Positions 1 through 5,964 of a DNA stretch of 8,211 nucleotides are shown in pieces. Source of the DNA: Acholeplasmatales bacterium (GTDB lineage Bacteria > Bacillota_I > Bacilli_A > Acholeplasmatales > Anaeroplasmataceae). A model generated the notes under the pieces. It was not told the DNA's origin, did not search any database, and saw nothing but the letters and a program-made list of their open reading frames with translations. The position numbers were made by a program, and so were the translations under genes. The stretch is from the NCBI GenBank assembly GCA_016282815.1, contig JAEELU010000021.1, positions 1 through 8,211 of the forward strand, read 5' to 3'. The stretch's first letter is position 1, and each line of letters opens with the position of its first letter.

Positions 1-165
1 CTTGGCTAAATCTCTTTTATGAATAGCTTCATTATCGATAGGCTTTATATCAGTATCATATAATTTTACTATTTTAACATCCTTTTTATCCTTGATATAT
101 TCTAAATATAATCTTCTTGTTCTAGAATTATCTCTTGTACATGCGTCTATAACTAAATATTTCAT
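1..165 (-). CDS. Flavodoxin-fold NAD(P)H-dependent oxidoreductase, N-terminal part
   Basis: Only the first 55 codons are in the window; the gene continues past the left edge. The protein begins MKYLVIDACTRDNSRTRRLY. This is the first beta strand of a flavodoxin-like fold followed by a small polar loop (Thr10, Arg11, Ser14, Arg15, Thr16) where members of the FMN-dependent NAD(P)H oxidoreductase family bind the flavin phosphate, then an amphipathic helix. A second strand (about residues 31-36, VKIVKL) follows, as expected. The ATG at 163-165 is the only sensible start, because it places the strand at residue 1 as in the family. Unlike every complete gene upstream, it has no Shine-Dalgarno sequence. 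It lies just beyond the ribosomal operon terminator, so it is probably a separate transcription unit. Substrate cannot be inferred. The family call rests on the N-terminus alone. Confidence 0.7.
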   Translation of the reverse strand, partial: MKYLVIDACTRDNSRTRRLYLEYIKDKKDVKIVKLYDTDIKPIDNEAIHKRDLAK

Positions 166-172
166 ATTTTTT

Positions 173-206
173 AAAAAGCATAAAAGGTGGGACAAATTGT
201 CCCACC
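173..206 (-). terminator. Rho-independent terminator of the spc-alpha operon
   Basis: Read on the minus strand, an 8-bp GC-rich stem GGTGGGAC / GTCCCACC closes a 5-nt AATTT loop (positions 186-206). The inverted repeat is perfect over 10 bases per arm with one central base. It is followed by TTTTATGCTTTTT, an interrupted U-tract. It starts 8 nt after the rplQ stop codon, where the operon is expected to end. On the plus strand no T-rich tail follows, so it appears to work in one direction only. Confidence 0.88.
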
Positions 207-214
207 AATATTAA

Positions 215-574
215 TTACTCAACAAAAGCAATAATTGCCATTGGTGCTGCATCTCCACGACGGAAACCAGTCTTAATTACACGAGTGTAACCACCATTAC
301 GATTAGCAAACTTAGGTGCTATTTCATCAAATAATTTTTGTAATGCAAATTTACCTTCCTCATCTTTTTCAAAGCGAATAAAAGCTGCTGCCTGACGACG
401 AGAATGAAGAGTATTAGTCTTTCCTAAAGTAACCATTTTATCAGCAAGTCTCTTTAATTCCTTTGCCTTAGCTACTGTAGTTTCAATTTGACCATTTAGT
501 ATTAAATCTGTTACTAAATCACGTAGTAATGCCTTTCTAGCATCAGAACTACGACGTAGTCTACTATATGCCAT
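215..574 (-). CDS. rplQ: 50S ribosomal protein L17
   Basis: This 119-residue protein is full length for bacterial L17. It starts MAYSRLRRSSDARKALLRDL, matching the family's basic N-terminus. The helical core with IETTVAKAKELKRLADKMVTLG (about residues 30-51) follows, then the RRQAAAFIR segment (59-67), and it ends in the conserved GGYTRVIKTGFRRGDAAPMA region (94-113). L17 sits on the large subunit near the exit tunnel and contacts 23S rRNA. It is the last gene of the operon, 17 nt after rpoA, the usual pairing in bacteria. AAAGGAG lies 9 nt before the ATG. A terminator hairpin follows at once. No ABC transporter ecf genes follow it, unlike Bacillus subtilis. Confidence 0.98.
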   Translation of the reverse strand: MAYSRLRRSSDARKALLRDLVTDLILNGQIETTVAKAKELKRLADKMVTLGKTNTLHSRRQAAAFIRFEKDEEGKFALQKLFDEIAPKFANRNGGYTRVIKTGFRRGDAAPMAIIAFVE

Positions 575-591
575 AATTCAAATCTCCTTTA

Positions 592-1551
592 TTAGTTTTT
601 CTTAAAGCTTAAACCTAATGCTTCAAGCTTTTCCTTGATTTCCTTTAAGGATTTTCTACCAAGATTTCTTACCTTGATCATATCCTCTTCAGTCTTCTCA
701 GATAATTGTTGAACTGTATTGATGCCAGCTCTCTTCAAACAATTGTATGAACGAACTGTTAAGTCTAATTCATCAATTGTCATTTCTAATTTACGATTTT
801 GAGTATCATCCTCAGCCTCAACCATATAGTCAGTTTCAGATGCCTTCTCACTTAATTCTACAACAACATTTAAATGCTCAATCATCATCTTTGAAGCTAC
901 TGCTAAAGCTTCCTTAGCTGTAATTGAACCGTTAGTAGTAACGTCAATTTCAAGCTTATCAAATGAAGCTACATTTACACCTTCAACACGAGTCTTTTCA
1001 ACATTAAATGCTACATTAACTATTGGTGTATAAATTGAGTCAATTGAAATAACACCAATGCTCTTTGTATACTCCTTATTTTGTACAGAGCTTACAAAAC
1101 CAACTCCACGACGAATAGTTAAGAACATATGTAAGCTACCACCAGCAGATACTGTAGCAATGTGTAAATTAGGGTTAATAACCTTAATATCATTGTCATG
1201 AATAATATCAGCTGCTGTAACTTCTCCCTCACCATGTTGAATTTCTACAACCTTCTCATAATTAGGATCGTCAGAATCAACAGTTAAAACAACTCTTTTT
1301 AAATTTAAGATGATTGTGATGATATCCTCAACAACACCATCTACATTTTGAAATTCGTGCTCAGCGCCGTCAATCTTTACATTAACGATAGCTGCACCAG
1401 GAAGTGAAGATAATAAAGTTCTACGAAGTGCATTACCTAAAGTAATACCGAATCCTCTCTCAAGCGGAGAAATAACGAATTTACCGTGTCTTCCTTCGTC
1501 ACTTAGCTCTTCTACATTTGTTCTTGGTTTTTCAAATTTTAAATCTTTCAT
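592..1551 (-). CDS. rpoA: DNA-directed RNA polymerase subunit alpha
   Basis: This 319-residue protein has the usual length for alpha. The N-terminal domain (about 1-232) carries GKFVISPLERGFGITLGNAL (23-42) and RRTLLSSLPGAA (43-54), the dimerisation and beta/beta' assembly region. An acidic linker (about 233-253) leads to the C-terminal domain (254-319), which binds UP elements and activators. Its DNA-contacting residues are present: Arg267, Asn270, Cys271 and Lys300 match E. coli Arg265, Asn268, Cys269 and Lys298, within LTVRSYNCLKRAGI and NLGRKSLKEIK. AGGAGG stands 7 nt before the ATG. The 69-nt gap before it is the longest in the operon and holds a possible promoter. rpsD, which lies between rpsK and rpoA in many bacteria, is absent here. 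Confidence 0.99.
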   Translation of the reverse strand: MKDLKFEKPRTNVEELSDEGRHGKFVISPLERGFGITLGNALRRTLLSSLPGAAIVNVKIDGAEHEFQNVDGVVEDIITIILNLKRVVLTVDSDDPNYEKVVEIQHGEGEVTAADIIHDNDIKVINPNLHIATVSAGGSLHMFLTIRRGVGFVSSVQNKEYTKSIGVISIDSIYTPIVNVAFNVEKTRVEGVNVASFDKLEIDVTTNGSITAKEALAVASKMMIEHLNVVVELSEKASETDYMVEAEDDTQNRKLEMTIDELDLTVRSYNCLKRAGINTVQQLSEKTEEDMIKVRNLGRKSLKEIKEKLEALGLSFKKN

Positions 1552-1584
1552 TAATGGGCCTCCTGTTTGTTAGATTTAAGTTTA

Positions 1585-1613
1585 ATTATTTAGTTTTACT
1601 TCTAAATTATCAA
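1585..1613 (-). promoter_or_regulatory. Candidate sigma-A promoter upstream of rpoA
   Basis: On the minus strand TTGATA (1613-1608) and AATAAT (1590-1585) are separated by exactly 17 nt. Each hexamer matches the consensus (TTGACA, TATAAT) at five of six positions. Transcription would begin around 1578, leaving a short leader that contains the AGGAGG of rpoA at 1559-1564. It lies in the only long intergenic gap of the operon (69 nt). The region is very AT-rich, so a chance match is possible; no extended -10 TG is seen. Confidence 0.4.
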
Positions 1614-1620
1614 TCCAAAA

Positions 1621-2004
1621 TTATCCTCTAGGACGCTTTGGTGGACGACAACCATTATGTGGAACTGGTGTTACATCAGTGATAGCTGTAATTTCAAGTC
1701 CAGCAACTGTTAATGAACGAATTGCTGCCTCACGGCCTTGACCAGGACCCTTTACTGATACTTCAACCTTAGCTACACCTTGGTCTACTGCACTCTTAGC
1801 AGCAGCCTCAGCAGCCATTTGAGCGGCAAAAGGAGTTGACTTACGACTACCCTTAAAGCCTAATGCACCAGCACTACTCCAAGCAATTACATTGCCTTGA
1901 GGATCAGTGATAGTAACTATTGTATTATTGAAAGTCGAATGAATATGTGCTACACCTGTAGGACAATTTCTCTTCACACGACGTTTTGTAACCTTACGTG
2001 CCAT
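1621..2004 (-). CDS. rpsK: 30S ribosomal protein S11
   Basis: This 127-residue, full-length S11 is part of the small-subunit platform at the mRNA exit side, bound to 16S rRNA. Diagnostic stretches are GVAHIHSTFNNTIVTITD (17-34), WSSAGALGFKGSRKSTPFAA (42-61), VKGPGQGREAAIR (84-96), and the C-terminal ITDVTPVPHNGCRPPKRPRG (108-127). The Asn117-Gly118 pair corresponds to the site that forms isoaspartate in E. coli S11; that it does so here is untested. The start is ATG with AGGAGG 11 nt upstream, 18 nt after the rpsM stop. It is the last gene before the 69-nt gap preceding rpoA. Confidence 0.98.
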   Translation of the reverse strand: MARKVTKRRVKRNCPTGVAHIHSTFNNTIVTITDPQGNVIAWSSAGALGFKGSRKSTPFAAQMAAEAAAKSAVDQGVAKVEVSVKGPGQGREAAIRSLTVAGLEITAITDVTPVPHNGCRPPKRPRG

Positions 2005-2022
2005 AACTCTTATATCCTCCTA

Positions 2023-2388
2023 TTACTTCTTATGGTTAGCTATAGTGTGCTTTGGACCCTTACGAGTACGAGCATTTGTCTTAGTTCTTTGGCCTCTAAC
2101 TGGAAGACCCTTTCTATGACGCATTCCTCTATAGCATCCAATTTCCATTAAACGCTTAATGTTTAAAGCAACCTCTCTACGAAGATCACCTTCAACCTTA
2201 TACTTTGTAACCTGAGAACGAATAGCGCTTAATTGTTCTTCAGTTAAATTCTTAGTACGAATGTCCTCTGAAACACCCGCATCCTTTAATATTTTCTTTG
2301 CTGTAGTTTCACCAATACCATAAATATATTGTAATGAAATTACTACTCTCTTTTCATTTGGAATATCTACTCCTGCAATACGTGCCAT
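2023..2388 (-). CDS. rpsM: 30S ribosomal protein S13
   Basis: This 121-residue, full-length S13 sits in the head of the small subunit, contacting 16S rRNA, the P-site tRNA and large-subunit intersubunit bridges. The N-terminus MARIAGVDIPNEKRVVISLQ and the helix-hairpin-helix loop YIYGIG (21-26) are typical. The signature GCYRGMRHRKGLPVRGQRT covers 84-102 and is followed by KTNARTRKG (103-111). The basic C-terminal tail ends in NHKK. AGGAGGTG lies 10 nt before the ATG. It stands 22 nt after rpmJ and 18 nt before rpsK, the standard infA-rpmJ-rpsM-rpsK order. Confidence 0.98.
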   Translation of the reverse strand: MARIAGVDIPNEKRVVISLQYIYGIGETTAKKILKDAGVSEDIRTKNLTEEQLSAIRSQVTKYKVEGDLRREVALNIKRLMEIGCYRGMRHRKGLPVRGQRTKTNARTRKGPKHTIANHKK

Positions 2389-2410
2389 TTTTTATTCGCA
2401 CCTCCTAATT

Positions 2411-2524
2411 TTATCCTTGTCTTTGTTTATGTTTTGGGTTTTCGCAAATAACCATTACACGGCCCTTGCGCTTAATAACCTTGCATTTATCGCATATTGG
2501 TTTTACTGATGGTCTAACTTTCAT
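2411..2524 (-). CDS. rpmJ: 50S ribosomal protein L36, zinc-binding (C+) form
   Basis: This 37-residue protein begins MKVRPSVKPICDKCKVIKRK and ends in NPKHKQRQG, the standard L36 length and sequence. All four zinc ligands of the C+ form are present: Cys11, Cys14, Cys27 and His32. L36 binds 23S rRNA in the large subunit. The ATG at 2522-2524 has a perfect GGAGGT 8 nt upstream; the stop is TAA at 2411-2413. It lies 18 nt after infA and 22 nt before rpsM, its usual neighbours. Many bacteria also have a cysteine-less paralog for zinc limitation; none is in this window. Confidence 0.97.
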   Translation of the reverse strand: MKVRPSVKPICDKCKVIKRKGRVMVICENPKHKQRQG

Positions 2525-2542
2525 TTAAAATTACCTCCAATA

Positions 2543-2764
2543 TTATTTGTGTCTGTAAGTTATTCTGCCACGTGTTAAATCATATGTTGATAACTCAATT
2601 GTTACCTTGTCACCTGGTAAAATGCGTATGTTATTCATGCGGATTTTACCAGAAACGTGTGCTTTAACCTGATGACCATTTTCTAGTGTTACAATAAATT
2701 GTGTGTTAGGTAGTACATCCTGTACAACGCCTTCCATCTCAATTACATCGTCTTTTTTTGCCAT
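2543..2764 (-). CDS. infA: Translation initiation factor IF-1
   Basis: This 73-residue single-domain S1/OB-fold protein occupies the ribosomal A site during initiation together with IF-2 and IF-3. The sequence is typical: MAKKDDVIEMEGVVQDVLPN at the start, then FIVTLENGHQVKAHVSGKIR (23-42), then the NNIRILPGDKVTIELS segment (44-59), and LTRGRITYRHK at the end. AGGAGG lies 11 nt before the ATG. It follows map by 24 nt. In Bacillus subtilis a small KOW-domain gene lies between map and infA; here there is no room for it. Confidence 0.98.
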   Translation of the reverse strand: MAKKDDVIEMEGVVQDVLPNTQFIVTLENGHQVKAHVSGKIRMNNIRILPGDKVTIELSTYDLTRGRITYRHK

Positions 2765-2788
2765 TTATAATTTAGCCTCCTAATTATA

Positions 2789-3538
2789 TTAAAGCGTAGT
2801 TAGAATTTCATGTCCGTCCTTTGTTACTAGGACTGTATGCTCGAAGTGTGCAGTCTTTTTATTATCCTTAGCTACAACGCTCCATTTATCTGGTAATATT
2901 CTAACCTTATTTGTGCCCATGCACACCATAGGTTCAATACATAAGACCATACCTTCCTTTAGGATTGGTCCTGTACCCGGTGTACCGAAATTGAAAATTG
3001 CAGGATCCTCATGCATGCTTCTACCGATACCATGACCAGTAAACTGCTCAAGTATACCATATCCATGTGGCTTTATATAATCACCAATGGCTGCCTCTAT
3101 ATCACCTAGATGAGCTCCAGGCTTTACCTTTGATATACCTTCGTATAAAGCTCCCTGAGTAACCTCCAAGAGTTTCTCAACGTCTTTTGAAACTTCACCA
3201 ACTACATAAGTATAAGCTGAATCTCCATGATATCCCTTGTATGAAGCAACTAAATCAATAGAAACTACATCTCCATTTTTTAGCTTTTTCTTATCAGATG
3301 GAATACCATGAATAACAACTTCATTTACAGAAGCACATACGGCACATGGAAACCCCTCATAGCCTTTGCAGGCAGGTAGACAATCATGTTCTAAAATAAT
3401 CTTTTCGCAAATATTATTTAATTCCATAGTTGTCATACCAGGCTTAATCTGTGTCTTAAGTGTTTCTAAACATAATGCTACAATATGACTTGCTTCTCTA
3501 ATCAGTTGAATTTCTCTTTCACTTTTGATTTCAATCAT
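2789..3538 (-). CDS. map: Methionine aminopeptidase, type I
   Basis: This cytosolic metalloprotease removes the initiator methionine from new proteins. With the chosen start it has 249 residues, usual for type Ia enzymes. All five metal ligands are visible: Asp95, Asp106, His169, Glu202 and Glu233, in VSIDLV, YHGDSA, FTGHGIG, CIEPMV and HFEHTV. His77 (VIHGIP) matches the substrate-binding histidine. I chose the ATG at 3536-3538 because it gives the family N-terminus MIEIKSEREIQLIREA and has AGGTG 9 nt upstream. A GTG at 3548-3550 would add four residues but would overlap both that AGGTG and the end of adk. It lies 4 nt after the adk stop, which suggests translational coupling. Four cysteines (53, 57, 65, 68) cluster near the active-site pocket. 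Confidence 0.97.
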   Translation of the reverse strand: MIEIKSEREIQLIREASHIVALCLETLKTQIKPGMTTMELNNICEKIILEHDCLPACKGYEGFPCAVCASVNEVVIHGIPSDKKKLKNGDVVSIDLVASYKGYHGDSAYTYVVGEVSKDVEKLLEVTQGALYEGISKVKPGAHLGDIEAAIGDYIKPHGYGILEQFTGHGIGRSMHEDPAIFNFGTPGTGPILKEGMVLCIEPMVCMGTNKVRILPDKWSVVAKDNKKTAHFEHTVLVTKDGHEILTTL

Positions 3539-3542
3539 ATTA

Positions 3543-4187
3543 TTAAGCACCTAAAACAACTTTAATATCATCAAAAACCTTCTCTAATGGTTGGTCACCA
3601 TTTACAGTTTTTAAGATGTTTTGATTCTTATAATATTCAAGAAGTGGTGCTGTATTACTGTCGTATACTGCTAATCTATTTCTACCAGTTTCCTCAGTAT
3701 CATCCTTACGCTGAATTAGCTCTGAACCACATATATCGCAAATTCCTTGAACCTTTGGTGCATTGAATTCAACATGATATGTAGCTCCACAGCTCTTACA
3801 TACTCTACGACCAACCATTCTTCTGATTAGAATTTCTGGTTGAACGTTAATATCAAGTACAGCGTCAAGCTTAACACCATTCTCATTTAATATTACGTCT
3901 AAAGCTTCTGCCTGAGCAATTGTTCTTGGGAAACCATCTAGTAGGAATCCTTTCTTACAATCAGCCTGGCTTAAGCGCTCCTTTACGATACCGATTGTTA
4001 CTTCATCTGGTACTAAAAGGCCTTTGTCCATATAGCTCTTAGCTAATAGACCTAACTTTGTTTCGTTTTTGATTGCTTCTCTGAACATGTCACCTGTTGA
4101 AATATGAGGGATCTTATAATAATCTCTAATATTAAAGGCTTGTGTTCCTTTACCAGCACCAGGTCTACCCATAATTAATAAATTCAT
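3543..4187 (-). CDS. adk: Adenylate kinase, zinc-lid form
   Basis: The enzyme catalyses ATP + AMP = 2 ADP in the cytosol and keeps adenine nucleotides balanced. The 214 residues match the long-lid bacterial type. The P-loop is GRPGAGKGT (7-15). The AMP-binding part runs about 30-59, with STGDMFREAI at its start. The adenylate kinase signature FLLDGFPRT lies at 81-89. The lid (about 122-159) holds four cysteines, Cys130, Cys133, Cys150 and Cys153, in two CxxC pairs; this is the structural zinc site common in Gram-positive enzymes. RKDDTEETGRNRL (160-172) supplies catalytic arginines. GGAGG lies 8 nt before the ATG, 16 nt after secY. The secY-adk-map order is standard for Bacillota. Confidence 0.98.
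   Translation of the reverse strand: MNLLIMGRPGAGKGTQAFNIRDYYKIPHISTGDMFREAIKNETKLGLLAKSYMDKGLLVPDEVTIGIVKERLSQADCKKGFLLDGFPRTIAQAEALDVILNENGVKLDAVLDINVQPEILIRRMVGRRVCKSCGATYHVEFNAPKVQGICDICGSELIQRKDDTEETGRNRLAVYDSNTAPLLEYYKNQNILKTVNGDQPLEKVFDDIKVVLGA
3548..3552 (-). promoter_or_regulatory. Shine-Dalgarno site that decides the map start
   Basis: AGGTG on the minus strand lies inside the last codons of adk, 9 nt before the ATG at 3536-3538. It overlaps the alternative GTG start codon at 3548-3550, which therefore cannot use it. This supports the shorter 249-residue methionine aminopeptidase. Confidence 0.65.
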
Positions 4188-4203
4188 TATGAAAACCTCC
4201 TAA

Positions 4204-5505
4204 TTAATCTAAGAATCCTTGATAATCCTTTGTTTCTGCTTGTGTTTCAATTTGACGGAATGTCTCAATTGCAACACCAACAACGATGATTAGTGATGTA
4301 CCACCGATTGTTACAGCTGAACCAAAGCCAAAGATTTTTGAAACAATGATTGGAATTAATGCAAGTATAACTAAGTATGCTGCACCAATTAAAGTTATTC
4401 TAAATAACATTTTAGATAACTGTCTCTTTGTTTCCTCACCAGGACGATATCCTGGAATAAAAGCTCCTTGCTTTTCTAGATTGTCTGCTATCTTTTCTGG
4501 ATCCACTTGCATAAATGAATAGAAAAAGCTAAAGAAGACAATTAGTATAACATATATTACAATACCGATAGGCTCGCTTGTTGCAAATACTTGGTTGATC
4601 CAATAAGCAGCTGTAGATGTCTCTGTTGATAAGCCCATTACACCTATAATTGTTAGTGGAACTGAAAGTATTGTTGATGCGAAGATTACTGGAATAACGC
4701 TCGCACTATTAAGCTTGATAGGAATATCAGAGCCCTGCTGACCTGCCTGACGGTTTGCATACTGAACAGGTACCTTTCTTACCGCACCCTCGAAGAATAC
4801 AACTCCTAAGATTAATGCAATATATAGAACTGTAACTAAAATGAATAAGAATAAATTCAATCCAGAGAAGTTAGATCCTAAATATGTATTTCCTAGTGTT
4901 CTAAACATTGTTGGGATTGATGAGATAATACCAGCAGAAATGATCATTGAAGAACCATTTCCGATACCATGACGAGTTATTAAATCAGCTAACCACATTG
5001 TAAATGCAGAACCTGCTGTAACAACTATAGCCATGTAGATATAAACTAACCAATATAAATCCTTATATTTCAAGACTGAAGCTTGTAAAATGTTATCTGG
5101 TCTTGATCCTAAGCTGAAAATAATTAATAAAGCTTGAATCATAGCGATAACTACTGTTGTATATCTAGTCCAACGATTAAGCTTTTCCTTACCTGCTTCA
5201 CCAGCCTCTGCCCACTCCTGGAACTTTGGAATTACCATTTGTAGCATTTGGATAACGATTGATGCTGTTATGTATGGTGAAATACCTAATGCAAGAATAG
5301 AGAAGTTAGATAAACCTCCTCCAGAGAATGCATTTAAAACAGTTAAGAAGTCGTTTCCCTGAACTATATATTGTACATTTGCAGTATCAATTAGTGGGAT
5401 TGGAATATAAGTTCCAGCTTTAAAAACTAACAATAAAGCAAATGTAATTAATATCTTTAATACAATCTCACGATTGCTAAAGATAAGTTTTGCTTTATTT
5501 AACAA
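4204..5505 (-). CDS. secY: Protein translocase subunit SecY, UUG start
   Basis: SecY forms the membrane channel through which preproteins are exported and membrane proteins inserted, with SecE, SecG and SecA. The 433 residues give the expected ten hydrophobic segments, at about 17-37, 70-92, 116-134, 150-172, 180-198, 216-238, 266-288, 311-333, 366-386 and 396-416. The plug region LNAFSGGGLSNFSILALGIS (57-76) is clear. The cytosolic loop PVQYANRQAGQQGSDIPIK (246-264) is typical. The fifth cytosolic loop carries GAFIPGYRPGEET (347-359), with Arg354 matching the SecA-contact arginine of E. coli (Arg357). The start is TTG at 5503-5505: no ATG occurs until far inside the gene, and GAGGTGAT lies just upstream. 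Only 1 nt separates it from the rplO stop, so the two genes are probably translationally coupled. Confidence 0.97.
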   Translation of the reverse strand: MLNKAKLIFSNREIVLKILITFALLLVFKAGTYIPIPLIDTANVQYIVQGNDFLTVLNAFSGGGLSNFSILALGISPYITASIVIQMLQMVIPKFQEWAEAGEAGKEKLNRWTRYTTVVIAMIQALLIIFSLGSRPDNILQASVLKYKDLYWLVYIYMAIVVTAGSAFTMWLADLITRHGIGNGSSMIISAGIISSIPTMFRTLGNTYLGSNFSGLNLFLFILVTVLYIALILGVVFFEGAVRKVPVQYANRQAGQQGSDIPIKLNSASVIPVIFASTILSVPLTIIGVMGLSTETSTAAYWINQVFATSEPIGIVIYVILIVFFSFFYSFMQVDPEKIADNLEKQGAFIPGYRPGEETKRQLSKMLFRITLIGAAYLVILALIPIIVSKIFGFGSAVTIGGTSLIIVVGVAIETFRQIETQAETKDYQGFLD

Positions 5506-5506
5506 A

Positions 5507-5947
5507 CTAAATCACCTCAACAGATCCGCCTAAAGCTTCAATAGCCTTCTTAGCAGACTCTGAGAACTTATTTGCTTTTACAACTAGCTTCTTCTTTGTT
5601 AATTCACCATTACCTAAAACCTTAATGCCTGACTTAACTTCTTTAACAAGCTTAGCATTAACGATTGCTTCAACGTCAACTGTAGCACCATCCTCAAATA
5701 CATTTAGATCTGCTACATTAATGATTGCATATTCAACCTTGTTGAAATTCTTGAAGCCTCTCTTTGGTAAACGTTGGAATAATGGTAACTGACCACCTTC
5801 GAATCCAGGACGAACACCGCCACCAGAACGAGCATTTTGACCCTTAGTACCCTTACCAGCAGTCTTACCTAAGCCACTACCGATTCCACGGCCAAGACGC
5901 TTCTTTGCATGTCTTGCACCTTCAACAGAATGTAAATTATTTAACAT
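5507..5947 (-). CDS. rplO: 50S ribosomal protein L15
   Basis: This 146-residue, full-length L15 assembles late into the large subunit on 23S rRNA. The long glycine- and arginine-rich N-terminal extension is diagnostic: RLGRGIGSGLGKTAGKGTKG (17-36), then QNARSGGGVRPGFEGGQLPL (37-56) and FQRLPKRGF (57-65). The globular C-terminal domain includes VLGNGELTKKKLVVKANKFS (110-129) and ends ALGGSVEVI. AAGGAGGT lies 8 nt before the ATG. The stop is TAG, one of only two non-TAA stops here. It lies 17 nt after rpmD and 1 nt before secY; its final codons double as the secY ribosome binding site. Confidence 0.98.
   Translation of the reverse strand: MLNNLHSVEGARHAKKRLGRGIGSGLGKTAGKGTKGQNARSGGGVRPGFEGGQLPLFQRLPKRGFKNFNKVEYAIINVADLNVFEDGATVDVEAIVNAKLVKEVKSGIKVLGNGELTKKKLVVKANKFSESAKKAIEALGGSVEVI
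5511..5518 (-). promoter_or_regulatory. Shine-Dalgarno site of secY inside rplO
   Basis: GAGGTGAT on the minus strand is an eight-base match to the anti-Shine-Dalgarno end of 16S rRNA. It is formed by the last three sense codons of rplO (Glu GAG, Val GTG, and part of Ile ATT). It ends 5 nt before the TTG start at 5503-5505 (7 nt counted from the AGGTG core) and explains how this weak start codon can be used. Confidence 0.75.
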
Positions 5948-5964
5948 TTCTAGGTACCTCCTTA

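Noticed and set aside
181..214. Structured RNA element (L17 downstream element type) after rplQ
   Set aside because: Only a simple terminator hairpin with a U-tract is present; there is no room for a larger conserved fold.
604..631. Inverted repeat AAAGCTT / AAGCTTT with a 14-nt spacer at the end of rpoA
   Set aside because: It falls in codons of the conserved alpha C-terminus, has a long loop and a weak AT-rich stem, and rplQ follows in the same transcript, so a terminator is unlikely.
1897..2151. 84-codon open frame on the plus strand
   Set aside because: It lies antisense across the rpsK and rpsM genes, has no ribosome binding site or recognisable protein features, and both genes beneath it are certain.
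4286..4522. 78-codon open frame on the plus strand
   Set aside because: It is antisense to the 3' part of secY and mirrors its codon pattern; no independent support.
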